In this document: in pieces, positions 27,601 through 36,304 of the stretch | Layout of the letters: each line of letters starts with the position of its first letter | Numbering within the stretch: the first letter of the stretch is position 1 | Source of the DNA: CBDCZI01 sp965224495 | Lineage (GTDB): Bacteria; Bacteroidota; Bacteroidia; Cytophagales; JAAEPT01 | Direction: 5' to 3' | Assembly: GCA_965224495.1 (NCBI GenBank) | Contig: CBDCZI010000021.1 | Location: forward strand, 1 to 64,000 | Length of the DNA stretch: 64,000 bases | The notes under the pieces: model-generated | Databases searched by the model: none | What the model saw: the letters and a program-made list of their open reading frames with translations, nothing else | Told to the model about the DNA's origin: nothing | Translations under genes and position numbers: made by a program

Positions 27601-27794
27601 TTTATTTAGCTTAGGGAAACTTGCGATTGACTTTCTGTATCCTTCCTGTATATTTCGTAAAAAAAATACACTTAGACCAATACAATAAGACGTGAAAAAG
27701 TGTTTTTTTTACTCAAAGTACCTGTCAGTAAATCCATAATACCGAGTTTAGTCTATCTTAAGACAGACAAACTTAAGAGGTCGTAATCAAGGAC

Positions 27795-27838
27795 TTAAAA
27801 AAGAGAATAGATTTATCACTTTCTCTATTCTTTTAATT
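27795..27838. terminator. possible terminator hairpin
   Basis: AGAATAG pairs with CTATTCT within A-rich and T-rich flanks, upstream of the STAS gene. The stem is short and the call is tentative. Confidence 0.35.
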
Positions 27839-27864
27839 ATTAAAAAAGTGGTAACTTAGCCGTT

Positions 27865-27872
27865 TAAGTTTG
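27865..27872 (+). promoter_or_regulatory. -7 box TAAGTTTG of STAS-purA
   Basis: An exact TAnnTTTG match ending 4 bases before the STAS ATG, so the transcript would have almost no leader. Confidence 0.45.
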
Positions 27873-27876
27873 AACT

Positions 27877-28221
27877 ATGGAATTAGTACATCATATAAAA
27901 GAAGATTTATTATTATTGGCTTTACAAGGGGACTTGTTAGGTGAAAATAGCAGTAAAGAAATCTTGGAGGTAGTAAATCAAGCAATAGCGAAACAAATAA
28001 AAGCAATCGTTATTGATTTGTCATCTGTTCGTTACATCAATAGTAGCGGGTTGGGTGTATTGATTACCTTATTGACAAAAATGAAAAATAAAGAAGGCGA
28101 GGTTGTGTTGATTAACCCTTCAGAACAAGTAAATAAATTACTTCAGGTAACAAAATTGGATGGTGTCTTTACATCATTTGCAACTGAAGGAGAAGCAATT
28201 AAAGAATTAAAATCGAAATAA
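27877..28221 (+). CDS. STAS-domain protein (anti-sigma factor antagonist type)
   Basis: A 114-residue single STAS domain. The phosphorylatable serine lies in the classic loop YINSSGLGVLITL (about residues 50-62), as in SpoIIAA-type antagonists. The partner kinase/anti-sigma factor is not in the window, but two SpoIIE phosphatases are at 6.9-10.0 kb and could in principle act on it. The stop overlaps the purA start (TAATG), implying translational coupling, an unusual pairing for a signalling protein. Confidence 0.9.
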   Translation: MELVHHIKEDLLLLALQGDLLGENSSKEILEVVNQAIAKQIKAIVIDLSSVRYINSSGLGVLITLLTKMKNKEGEVVLINPSEQVNKLLQVTKLDGVFTSFATEGEAIKELKSK

Positions 28222-29501
28222 TGGCAGTTGACGTATTATTAGGTCTTCAATGGGGAGACGAGGGAAAAGGTAAAATTGTAGATTATCTTGCAAAAAAATA
28301 TGACGTTGTTGCACGATTTCAAGGAGGGCCAAACGCAGGTCACACCTTAGAATTTGATGGAATAAAACACGTTTTACACCAAATACCATCAGGTGTTTTT
28401 CACCCTCATATTACCAATATTATTGGTAATGGAGTAGTGTTAAGCCCTGTTCGTTTTCAAGAAGAAGCTGAGAAATTGGTACAATATAAGATTGACATTA
28501 CTAAAAATGTTATTGTATCTAAAAAAACAGCTTTGATTATTCCTACGCATATCGAGTTAGATAAAGCGTACGAAGCAGCCAAAGGAAAAGATAAAATCGG
28601 AAGTACACTAAGAGGTATCGGTCCGACTTACTCTGATAAAATTGGTCGTTCGGGATTACGTGTAGGTGATATTTTATTACCAAACTTCAAAGAAAAATAC
28701 GAAGCTTTAAAAGCAAAACACTTTGAGATTTTAGGGTTTTACGGAGAAAAACCAAACATTGATGCAGAAGAAAAGATCTTTTTCGCAGCGGTTGAGTTTT
28801 TGAAAAAGTTTAGATTAGAAAACACCGAAGTATTAATTAACAAATACATTAAAGAAGGGAAAACAATCTTAGCCGAAGGGGCGCAAGGTTCTCTTTTGGA
28901 CGTGGATTTTGGTACGTACCCGTTTGTAACCTCATCAAACACTACCGTAGCAGGGGTTTGTACAGGTTTAGGAGTTGCTCCTAAAAACATTGGTAACGTA
29001 TTGGGTATCATGAAAGCGTATTGTACACGTGTTGGTTCTGGACCATTTCCAACAGAGTTGTTTGACAAAGACGGAGAAAAATTACGTGTCGAAGGAAACG
29101 AATTCGGTTCTACTACAGGACGTGAAAGAAGATGTGGTTGGATTGATGTTCCAGCATTGAAATACGTGATTGACTTAAATGGTGTAACCGAATTATTGAT
29201 GATGAAAGCAGATGTTTTAAATACATTTGCAACAATCAAAATAGCTGAGGCTTACAAATTAGTTGACGGTACAGTTTCTTCTGAAATGCCTTACGATATG
29301 TCAGAAATCGAATCTAATGTTTACAAAGAGATGAAAGGATGGGAGTCTGATTTATCGAAATGTAAAACTTACAGCGATTTCCCTAAAGAATTGAATGAGT
29401 ATATCACTTATTTGGAAGGTAAATTAGAGGTGACTATTAAGGTTGTTTCTATTGGTCCAGATAGAACAGAAACAATTTTGAAAGATCTTGTAGAGGCTTA
29501 A
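28221..29501 (+). CDS. purA: adenylosuccinate synthetase
   Basis: GTP-dependent first step from IMP to AMP. The P-loop-like GDEGKGKIVDYLA, the catalytic GGPNAGHT, GSTLRGIGPTYSDK and the GTP-binding TTGRERRCGW are present. Length is 426 residues, normal. Its ATG overlaps the STAS stop by one base, so it is expressed with that gene. A terminator follows 20 bases downstream. Confidence 0.97.
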   Translation: MAVDVLLGLQWGDEGKGKIVDYLAKKYDVVARFQGGPNAGHTLEFDGIKHVLHQIPSGVFHPHITNIIGNGVVLSPVRFQEEAEKLVQYKIDITKNVIVSKKTALIIPTHIELDKAYEAAKGKDKIGSTLRGIGPTYSDKIGRSGLRVGDILLPNFKEKYEALKAKHFEILGFYGEKPNIDAEEKIFFAAVEFLKKFRLENTEVLINKYIKEGKTILAEGAQGSLLDVDFGTYPFVTSSNTTVAGVCTGLGVAPKNIGNVLGIMKAYCTRVGSGPFPTELFDKDGEKLRVEGNEFGSTTGRERRCGWIDVPALKYVIDLNGVTELLMMKADVLNTFATIKIAEAYKLVDGTVSSEMPYDMSEIESNVYKEMKGWESDLSKCKTYSDFPKELNEYITYLEGKLEVTIKVVSIGPDRTETILKDLVEA

Positions 29502-29520
29502 TCAAAATAAAAAATAGACA

Positions 29521-29560
29521 AAAGACACCAACTGATTATTTTCGGTTGGTGTCTTTTTTT
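29521..29560 (+). terminator. terminator of purA
   Basis: AGACACCAAC pairs with GTTGGTGTCT followed by a T run. Confidence 0.85.
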
Positions 29561-29709
29561 GTTTAACGAAGAGTTGCATTTATAGCTTGAATTCAGTTTT
29601 AGGTTTTATTGAGTAAACTTAATCTCGTCGCTTTGTTGTGTTTTTATGTCAGTTATAAGAACGATAATCAGTTAGAAAACGTTATAATAGAGATTCAATA
29701 CCGTTTATT

Positions 29710-29910
29710 ATGATACAGTTTTTCAAGAATATGGTGTCCAGAATGAAATTTTGGGATATTGCCGTTTTAAAAATCTATGTGATGGCAATAGGGGTAATCG
29801 TGGGTGCTTATTTCCCCGAAGTGGTGAACGAATACATAAGTTTCATCGTGCTTTTGATTATAGTCTCTTTTGTTTATTTGATGTATGGTTTGTTTTTTCG
29901 TAACCGATAA
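29710..29910 (+). CDS. small two-helix membrane protein
   Basis: A 66-residue protein with two predicted membrane helices (about 18-37, VLKIYVMAIGVIVGAYF, and 42-61, ISFIVLLIIVSFVYLMYGLFF) and a basic N-terminus. ATG start, codon use like neighbours. I have no function to offer; small proteins of this kind are common in Flavobacteriia. Confidence 0.65.
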   Translation: MIQFFKNMVSRMKFWDIAVLKIYVMAIGVIVGAYFPEVVNEYISFIVLLIIVSFVYLMYGLFFRNR

Positions 29911-29949
29911 CTTGTCGATAAACAATTAAATAGTGCATTGTGTTTGTTT

Positions 29950-30215
29950 GCGTGAGGGATTGCCGAGAAAATCCTTTTGGTTCTCTGCTGTTTGTTTTTG
30001 ATAGTGAATGTGCCGAATAGGTAATGGGAAATAAAAGTTACGAAGTAACCACCAAAAGATTGCAACAAAAAGCCCGACCTCGCTATTGGTTTGAGTAGTG
30101 GTTTGTCAATTGATTTCATCTTTAGCCACATAATGGTAACTGACAATACAGGAGCGAGGGCACGTCCTAATCAATGAAATACTAAAAAATCAACAACAGA
30201 AGGGAGGACACGCTC
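29950..30215 (+). repeat. dispersed intergenic hairpin element, copy B (long)
   Basis: Head GCGTGAGGGAT...AAAATCCTTTTGGTT, a variable middle of about 65 bases, then ACCAAAAGATTGCAAC...AGCCCGACCTCG. This is followed by two versions of the tail (GCGAGGGCACGTCCT near 30154, and GGGAGGACACGCT near 30202). ATCCTTTTGGT is complementary to ACCAAAAGAT. It fills the 357-base gap before the helicase gene. Confidence 0.7.
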
Positions 30216-30236
30216 TACTAATTGTAAAAATATCGG

Positions 30237-30244
30237 TATCTTTG
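30237..30244 (+). promoter_or_regulatory. -7 box TATCTTTG of helicase gene
   Basis: An exact TAnnTTTG match, 23 bases before the ATG at 30268. Confidence 0.55.
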
Positions 30245-30267
30245 TGAGGTCGTTTAAAAAGTAGGTT

Positions 30268-31521
30268 ATGAAGTTTGATGATTATTACATTTCGTCTGAG
30301 ATAAAAAAGAATTTGGGGAAGTTGGGTTTGAAACGTCCGACAGATATTCAGTATAAGTCGATTCCTCATATTTTGAAGGGTGAGGATGTGTTGGCAATTG
30401 CGCAGACGGGGACGGGTAAAACGGCGGCGTTTGCTATTCCGGTGTTGAATATGTTGCACGAAAACAAGTCACGTCAACGTCGTGAGGATGGTATTAAGTG
30501 CATTGTAATGGTGCCTACGCGTGAGTTGGCGATGCAGATTACAGAGGTTTTTCAGGAGATAGGACGACATACGAACTTAAATATTTTTTGTGTTTTTGGT
30601 GGTGTAGAACAAGATTATCAGATTGCGAAATTACAAGATGGCGTGGATATTTTGGTGGTTACGCCAGGGAGGATGTTTGATTTGGTGAGTCAGGGACATA
30701 TTCGTTTGCATCGTGTGACAACATTGATTTTAGATGAAGCGGATCATATGTTGGACTTGGGGTTTATTAAAGATATCCGTGATTTGATTAAGTTTTTACC
30801 GAAAAAACGTCAAACTTTATTCTTTTCTGCGACAATAAATAAAGAGATTAAACAATTGGCGTATTCGTTGGTTAGTAAACCGATTCGTATTCAGGTTTCG
30901 CCGAAAAATCCTGTGGCTAAAACAGTGGAGCATTCGATTGCTTTTATAAGTATGGATGATAAACGTTTTTTCTTGGAGCGTATATTGAAAGATCATCCTG
31001 ATAGTAAAGTGCTGGTTTTTGTGCGAACAAAAGTACGTGCCGAACGAGTTTGTAAAGCGATGGAGCGTGCAGAGTTGAAATCTGAAACCATTCACGGAGA
31101 TAAAGACCAAGAGGAGCGTTTTGGTGTAATGAAACGATTTAAGTCGGGCGAAAACAGGGTGCTGATTGCTACAGACGTGAGTGCGAGAGGTATTGATATA
31201 CCTAGTGTCGATTATGTGGTAAATTACGATATGCCAGAGCAGGTGGAGAATTATGTCCATCGTTGTGGTCGAACAGGTAGGGGGAAACTGAAAGGAACGG
31301 CGGTGTCGTTTTGTAGCCCAGAAGAAAATGATATCTTATTAGATATAGAGGATTATTTAGGGAAAACGGTCAATGTGATGGAAATCAATAAATCGGAGTA
31401 CTCTGATGTTGTTAACCTTGCTAATGACGATAAACACGATTGGAAGTATTTGATGAAACAGGCTGATAATGAGGTGGAATTTCTTAAAGATCAGAAGAAA
31501 CGTAAAAAGAAAAAGAAATAA
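30268..31521 (+). CDS. DEAD-box ATP-dependent RNA helicase
   Basis: A 417-residue RhlE-like RNA helicase. Motifs in order: Q motif (RPTDIQYKSIPHIL), I (AQTGTGKT), Ia (PTRELAMQ), Ib (TPGRMFDL), II (LDEADHML), III (FSATI), V (ATDVSARGIDI) and VI (HRCGRTGRG). The C-terminus ends in a lysine run (KKRKKKKK) after only about 40 residues beyond the core. The cold-shock gene follows 67 bases after the stop with its own promoter. Together they suggest a cold or RNA-remodelling response, which is an inference from proximity. Confidence 0.94.
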   Translation: MKFDDYYISSEIKKNLGKLGLKRPTDIQYKSIPHILKGEDVLAIAQTGTGKTAAFAIPVLNMLHENKSRQRREDGIKCIVMVPTRELAMQITEVFQEIGRHTNLNIFCVFGGVEQDYQIAKLQDGVDILVVTPGRMFDLVSQGHIRLHRVTTLILDEADHMLDLGFIKDIRDLIKFLPKKRQTLFFSATINKEIKQLAYSLVSKPIRIQVSPKNPVAKTVEHSIAFISMDDKRFFLERILKDHPDSKVLVFVRTKVRAERVCKAMERAELKSETIHGDKDQEERFGVMKRFKSGENRVLIATDVSARGIDIPSVDYVVNYDMPEQVENYVHRCGRTGRGKLKGTAVSFCSPEENDILLDIEDYLGKTVNVMEINKSEYSDVVNLANDDKHDWKYLMKQADNEVEFLKDQKKRKKKKK

Positions 31522-31533
31522 TTTAGCGTATTG

Positions 31534-31564
31534 TTTGTGTTTGTTAAATATTTTGTTACCTTTG
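31534..31564 (+). promoter_or_regulatory. promoter of cold-shock gene (TTTG-N19-TACCTTTG)
   Basis: TTTG at 31534-31537 and TACCTTTG at 31557-31564 are separated by 19 bases. This matches the Bacteroidota consensus closely, 24 bases before the ATG at 31589. Confidence 0.75.
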
Positions 31565-31588
31565 TGTCAATTAATAAATATAATAAAG

Positions 31589-31780
31589 ATGAATAAAGGA
31601 ACAGTAAAATTTTTCAATGAAACTAAAGGTTTTGGTTTTATTAGCGATGAAGAGTCTCAAAAAGAATACTTCGTACACGTATCAGGTTTGATTGATGAGA
31701 TCAGAGAAGGAGATACAGTAGAGTACGAACTTGAAGAAGGACGTAAAGGATTAAATGCAGTAAACGTAAAAGTAGCTTAA
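31589..31780 (+). CDS. cold-shock domain protein
   Basis: A 63-residue CspA-like nucleic-acid chaperone. The RNP motifs KGFGFI and YFVHVSGL are present in a single OB-fold domain. The frame is open upstream to 31469, but the domain begins with MNKGTVKFFNE, so ATG at 31589 is the start; that also places it properly behind its promoter. A terminator follows. Confidence 0.94.
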   Translation: MNKGTVKFFNETKGFGFISDEESQKEYFVHVSGLIDEIREGDTVEYELEEGRKGLNAVNVKVA

Positions 31781-31803
31781 TTGCATTTTACTTACTGATT
31801 AGG

Positions 31804-31834
31804 AAACCCTACTATTTTATAGTGGGGTTTTTTT
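31804..31834 (+). terminator. terminator of cold-shock gene
   Basis: AAACCCTACTA pairs with TAGTGGGGTTT (with G-T pairs) and is followed by Ts. Confidence 0.75.
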
Positions 31835-31921
31835 ATGTCTAATTTTTTATTGTTATATTTCATAATATGTTTTTCCGTCCTAGCTGAGGTAGAAGACGTA
31901 TAATTGTCAAAAGGTATTTTT

Positions 31922-32869
31922 ATGGGTATAAGTAAATCAATAAAGGTGGATGTTGTCGGTTTGACCGATACAGGACTTGTTCGTGAGCATAATGAAGATG
32001 ATTTTTTGATTGTGCCCGCTATTGGTAAGCAAGAAGAGAGGGAGGTGCCGTTGTCTGAAATGAGTTATGATGTGCCTGATAAGGGTTCGTTGTTTGTTGT
32101 TGTTGATGGGATGGGGGGAGCTAACGCTGGAGAAGTCGCTGTAGAGTTAGTGATGCAGTCCCTTCAAGGTTATTTTCATAATTACTCTAAAAAACTATTG
32201 GCATGTGAGACCGATGCGGATATTGAACGTTTCTTTACCGATGCTACTCAGTATTGTAATGATAAGTTGAGTGTGTTGTCTCAAAAGAATAAGGAGATGA
32301 TGGGTATTGGAGCTACGCTTGTTTTTGCTTGGGTGCGTCAAAGTAAAGCGTATATTGGCTGGGTTGGAGATTGTCGTGCTTATTGTTACCGCCCTAATAG
32401 TTTAGAGTTGTTGACGGAGGATCATTCGTTGGAAAATGAGATGATAAAAAATGGTCAATTAAGTGGTAAAGGAGAAATCGATAACCAATACCATATTATA
32501 ACACAAAAATTAGGTTCGCATAAAAAGACAATACAACCAGGTTTTTTAGTTCGTGAGCTAGAGAAACACGATAAACTTTTATTATTGACTGACGGGATAC
32601 ATGGTCTGGTGCCGGATAGTAAGATACAAAAATGCTTTGAGAGAGAAATAAATGGGAATGCTGTTATTCGGGAAGTGATAAGAGCAGCTAATCAGGCGGG
32701 AGGTTATGATAATATTGCGGTGTTGTTGAGTGAAGTCTTAGAGGTAGGTGTTGCTGTTGAGAAAGAAGGAGAGGTGTTGCTGCAGAGTCAGACCGTGAAA
32801 AAGGTGCTTGTTTTTACAGCTATTGTAGCGAGTGTTGCTGCTTTGTTGTTTTATATGTTGGTTAGTTGA
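31922..32869 (+). CDS. PP2C-family serine/threonine phosphatase, C-terminal membrane anchor
   Basis: About 315 residues. Metal-binding motifs: REHNEDDF near the N-terminus, VVDGMGGANAGEVA, GWVGDCRAY and GYDNIAVLL near residue 270. A single hydrophobic helix closes the protein (VFTAIVASVAALLFYMLV), tethering the catalytic domain to the membrane from the cytoplasm. ATG at 31922 is chosen over the TTG six codons upstream. No Ser/Thr kinase gene is adjacent. The CsgG-like gene cluster follows on the same strand after 126 bases. Confidence 0.9.
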   Translation: MGISKSIKVDVVGLTDTGLVREHNEDDFLIVPAIGKQEEREVPLSEMSYDVPDKGSLFVVVDGMGGANAGEVAVELVMQSLQGYFHNYSKKLLACETDADIERFFTDATQYCNDKLSVLSQKNKEMMGIGATLVFAWVRQSKAYIGWVGDCRAYCYRPNSLELLTEDHSLENEMIKNGQLSGKGEIDNQYHIITQKLGSHKKTIQPGFLVRELEKHDKLLLLTDGIHGLVPDSKIQKCFEREINGNAVIREVIRAANQAGGYDNIAVLLSEVLEVGVAVEKEGEVLLQSQTVKKVLVFTAIVASVAALLFYMLVS

Positions 32870-32995
32870 GTTGTTATTGTTGCGGATGTTTTTTTTGGCT
32901 CGACTTTTGTTAGAGGATATTAGATAAATCTTTAAACGAAAGTGAATTAAAATAGTTACCTTTACTTTCTGAAAATAAGTAACCATTAATATATT

Positions 32996-34318
32996 ATGAG
33001 AAAATCAGTACAAAAAATACAATTGCTATTTGTCGTAGCTCTATTAGGCTTGTCATCAGGGGCTTTTGCTCAATTAAGATGTTATGTATTACAAGCACCA
33101 GAGAAAATTATTCCTGGGATGAAAAAATTAGCTATCATTGATTTTAAAGATAGAGACAATGTAGCTTATAACTATTGGAGTAGAGATGCATCAAGAGATT
33201 ATGGGTCGATATTGTCAGATGCTATGACAGTTAATCTATTAGAAGAATATAGAGGCGTTAACTATTCTTCTTATAACTACTTAGGGGTTAAAACAAATGT
33301 TTATACTTTGGTAGAAAGAGGTCAGTTGGATCAAATCATGAAGGAGCAACAATTAGGGGCTTCTGGAGCGGTAAGTGAAGGTGATGCAGCACAAGCAGGT
33401 AAATTACTTGGTTTGGATGTGATTATCACTGGTAATTTTTCTTCTACATCAAAAGTAAACACAGGAACAGATGTAAAAAAACACAAGAGAAAAGATGGTA
33501 GTAGTTATACAACAACAAGCTATTGGGCACAACGAGTGACTAAAGCAGAAACATCAATGAAGATTATCTCTGTAGAAACAGGTCAAGTGTTGTCTTTTAT
33601 TACAAAAGAGGTGAAAAGAAAGTCTGCTGTATCAAGTAATAGCAGACGATCAGATGCTAGAAGAGGTGTAGAGTCGGCAGAGGTGGGTAAAACTGAAATA
33701 ATGAAAAGTCTTGCTCGTGCATTGACAGGTTATTTTGTACCTTCTTATACATTGAAAAATTTCAATTATGATAAACCAAAAAACAAAGAGTTTAAAGCAG
33801 AAGGGAAACTGGCTAAAAAAGCGATAAAGAAACAGGATCTTAAAACAGCTTACCATTTGCTGAATAAAATATATGCAGCAGACCCTTACGATGAAGCTGT
33901 AACACATGATTTGGCTATTGTTTACGAAGCTGTAGGTATGTATGATAAAGCATTAGAGTTTCACAAAAATGCAGATCAGTTATCAGGAAAGAAAAAATAC
34001 GCAAGAGCGTTAGATCGTTGTGAAAGTGGTAAAATAGCTATCAATTCTTTAAAAGGCTTAGGGGTTAAAGTTACACCGTATGATTTTGGGTCAGCTGATG
34101 AGGGAGCAAGCGATGCTGCTACTGAAATGGTGCAAACTAAAGGAAAGAAAAAAGACCGTATCTCTGTTTATGAGGATGTAAATAAAAACGCAGCTGTGGT
34201 AGCGAAAGTACCAGGAGCAACTCAATTTCAGGTTATTGAAAGAAAAGGAAGCTCATGGGTTAAAATTAAGCTGTTAGGAGGTAAAGAAGGATTTATTCCT
34301 TCGTCAGAAGTTAAATAA
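32996..34318 (+). CDS. CsgG-like secreted protein with TPR and SH3 segments
   Basis: A 440-residue exported protein with a signal peptide (VVALLGLSSGAFAQ). Residues about 40-235 resemble the CsgG/curli-assembly lipoprotein family: KKLAIIDFKDRD, LTV-type strand, LVERGQLDQIMKEQQLGASG, GKLLGLDVIITGNF. Two TPR-like helices follow (about 270-340, AYHLLNKIYAADPYDEAVTHDLAIVYEAVGMYDKA) and then a bacterial SH3-like tail (about 385-440, VIERKGSSWVKIKLLGGKEGFIPSSEV). It has no lipobox Cys, unlike true CsgG. First gene of an envelope cluster with the LPP20-like and M48 genes. Confidence 0.75.
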   Translation: MRKSVQKIQLLFVVALLGLSSGAFAQLRCYVLQAPEKIIPGMKKLAIIDFKDRDNVAYNYWSRDASRDYGSILSDAMTVNLLEEYRGVNYSSYNYLGVKTNVYTLVERGQLDQIMKEQQLGASGAVSEGDAAQAGKLLGLDVIITGNFSSTSKVNTGTDVKKHKRKDGSSYTTTSYWAQRVTKAETSMKIISVETGQVLSFITKEVKRKSAVSSNSRRSDARRGVESAEVGKTEIMKSLARALTGYFVPSYTLKNFNYDKPKNKEFKAEGKLAKKAIKKQDLKTAYHLLNKIYAADPYDEAVTHDLAIVYEAVGMYDKALEFHKNADQLSGKKKYARALDRCESGKIAINSLKGLGVKVTPYDFGSADEGASDAATEMVQTKGKKKDRISVYEDVNKNAAVVAKVPGATQFQVIERKGSSWVKIKLLGGKEGFIPSSEVK

Positions 34319-34398
34319 TAAAGGTTTCCCTTTGTCTCAGTGTTAAGCTGAGTGATAGAAAATCTCAACTACGTTTTATTAAAACGTAAATTCTATAT

Positions 34399-34433
34399 AA
34401 AGGGCGATTGATTTATTTCAATTGCCCTTTTTT
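34399..34433 (+). terminator. terminator or attenuator between csgG-like and LPP20-like genes
   Basis: AAAGGGCGATTGA pairs with TCAATTGCCCTTT (one G-T pair) and is followed by six Ts. It ends only about 12 bases before the ATG at 34446, so there is no room for a promoter between it and that gene. It may therefore act as an attenuator within a shared transcript. Confidence 0.7.
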
Positions 34434-34445
34434 ATTAATTGGATT

Positions 34446-36239
34446 ATGAAAAAGATACTTGTAAATATTTTATTTTTAGCTGTAAGCTTAGTCACTTTTG
34501 GGCAAACTCCCGATTGGACTGATTTTAATAAACGCCAAAAAGCATTCCCTACAGAGGAATACTTGGTAGGGTATTCTCAGGAAAAGGATGTCAAAAAAAA
34601 TAATTTACAACTATCGTATGAATATATTGAACAGCTTGCTAGAGGAGAATTAATAGAATCAGTTCAGGTATTGGTTAACTCAGTATCAAAATCTGAAATA
34701 AAAGATTATGATGGCGAATTTACAGATTTTTTTAAAAACGAAACAGTTTCAAGTAGCTCAGCCAATCTTGTAGGTCTAAAAACAGATCGTTATTACGATA
34801 AAAAGAAAAAAACAACACACGTGTTGGTTTTTGTAAAGCGAATAGATTTAGTGAACTACTATATTTCTCTGGTAAGTAAAGAGGTGAGTAGTATTAGTCA
34901 AATGATAGCTCAAGGAGAGGCAGCATTAAAAGAAAAAGATTATAAAAAAGCATTTAAGTCTTATTATGGGACGCATAAAGTGTTTTTATCGATAGATGAG
35001 TCACAAACGTATTTGTTAGCTTTAGGAGAACGAAACACACTTCGTTTAAAAACAGAAAAGGTTAATGAGTTGAAAAGTACCGTTCAAGGTCAGTTAACAA
35101 AATTGAATACGAACACCTCAAAAGAACTTGATGATGTTAGTTTTTTTATTGCTTACGCATTAGGCAGTGCAAAACTACATAAAATAGATAAGGTTAAAAT
35201 AGAGCAGTTTTCTTACCAAGAAACGAAGTTGGCTTCTACGTTTTCTTATCGATTACAACAAAACGTTATTCAGGATTTATTAGCCAATTCTCCTTATTCG
35301 GTAGAAAAGAAAGAAGGAGAGGAGACGTCTTTCTTAGTTAGAGGGACTTATTGGGAAAAAGGTGACTTGTTATTAATAAAAACAGAATTATATAATACTA
35401 GAAAAAAAACGGCTGTAAAGTCATTTAATACATCTCTAGCAAAGAATAAGATGCCTTCTGGAGCGACTTTTCTTTCTTCTGATATTATAAATATTCGCCA
35501 GATACCATTTTTAAAAATAACAGGTACAAATAAAAAACAAGTTGGTAAAGTAGGTTTTGCACTTGACGAAAACTTGAAAGTGAAAGTAAGAATGAAAGAC
35601 GAAAGTGGGCTGTTTGTCCCTGTGAAAAACATCCCTGTTAAGTTTGTTGACAAGGAAAAAGGAATTAACTACGGTACTTCTTGGAGTGATGATTATGGAA
35701 ATGTGAAATTAGAAGTAACAAGAGTTAAAAATTCAAGTAGAAACCAAGTAATTGTTGCTGAATTAGATTTAGATAGTTACTTAAGTATTAAAAAGGAAAA
35801 TGACTACTTAAATAAAGTTTTACGAAATGCACAATTGCCTTCAGCAAATTTTTATTTAACAATTAGTCCCTCGTTAGTTTATTTTAATGTATTAGAGAAA
35901 AATTTCGGAGAGCCTTTGGGAGTGCCTAAAATAGAACCTAGTTTGAAGAAATACCTATCAGAAGCGGGATATAATTTTACGGACATTAAAGGGGAATCGG
36001 ATTTAGTAGTTACAATTAATGCTGACACAAGGAAAGGAGGGGAGATTAGTGGTATTTATTTTTCATTTGTTGATGTCAATATATCTATCCGAGAAAGCGT
36101 CTCTCAAAAAGAGATATTTAAAAAGTCATTTAATGGTTATAAAGGTGCAGGAGGTTCATTTGAACATGCAGGAGCAAAGTCCTACAGGAAAGCAACTCAA
36201 GAGATTTGTCCCTTGGTACAACAATTATTGACTAAATAA
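34446..36239 (+). CDS. LPP20-like secreted envelope protein
   Basis: A 597-residue exported protein. ATG at 34446 gives a clean signal peptide (MKKILVNILFLAVSLVTFGQ), so the eight codons upstream are not used. The N-terminal part (about 20-135) resembles the LPP20 domain (PDWTDFNKRQKAFPTEEYLVGYS...ARGELIESVQVLVNS). The middle has an alpha-helical stretch and a beta-rich domain (about 370-450). A C-terminal domain with SDLVVTINADTRKGG and AYRKATQEI-like helix resembles small LPP/DUF4136-type lipoprotein domains. LPP20-like proteins commonly accompany CsgG-like ones. No lipobox. Confidence 0.7.
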   Translation: MKKILVNILFLAVSLVTFGQTPDWTDFNKRQKAFPTEEYLVGYSQEKDVKKNNLQLSYEYIEQLARGELIESVQVLVNSVSKSEIKDYDGEFTDFFKNETVSSSSANLVGLKTDRYYDKKKKTTHVLVFVKRIDLVNYYISLVSKEVSSISQMIAQGEAALKEKDYKKAFKSYYGTHKVFLSIDESQTYLLALGERNTLRLKTEKVNELKSTVQGQLTKLNTNTSKELDDVSFFIAYALGSAKLHKIDKVKIEQFSYQETKLASTFSYRLQQNVIQDLLANSPYSVEKKEGEETSFLVRGTYWEKGDLLLIKTELYNTRKKTAVKSFNTSLAKNKMPSGATFLSSDIINIRQIPFLKITGTNKKQVGKVGFALDENLKVKVRMKDESGLFVPVKNIPVKFVDKEKGINYGTSWSDDYGNVKLEVTRVKNSSRNQVIVAELDLDSYLSIKKENDYLNKVLRNAQLPSANFYLTISPSLVYFNVLEKNFGEPLGVPKIEPSLKKYLSEAGYNFTDIKGESDLVVTINADTRKGGEISGIYFSFVDVNISIRESVSQKEIFKKSFNGYKGAGGSFEHAGAKSYRKATQEICPLVQQLLTK

Positions 36240-36241
36240 TC

Positions 36242-36265
36242 ATTCAATCTATTTTTAGATTGAAT
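36242..36265. other. perfect intergenic hairpin
   Basis: ATTCAATCTA pairs perfectly with TAGATTGAAT around TTTT, directly after the LPP20-like gene and just upstream of the M48 promoter box. There is no T tract. Confidence 0.5.
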
Positions 36266-36275
36266 AGATAAAATG

Positions 36276-36283
36276 TATATTTG
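36276..36283 (+). promoter_or_regulatory. -7 box TATATTTG of M48 gene
   Basis: An exact TAnnTTTG match, 21 bases before the ATG at 36305. Confidence 0.55.
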
Positions 36284-36304
36284 AATTAACTAACGATAAA
36301 AGAT

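Noticed and set aside
31469..31588. N-terminal extension of the cold-shock protein
   Set aside because: The extension overlaps the helicase gene end and the consensus promoter; the domain begins at the ATG at 31589.
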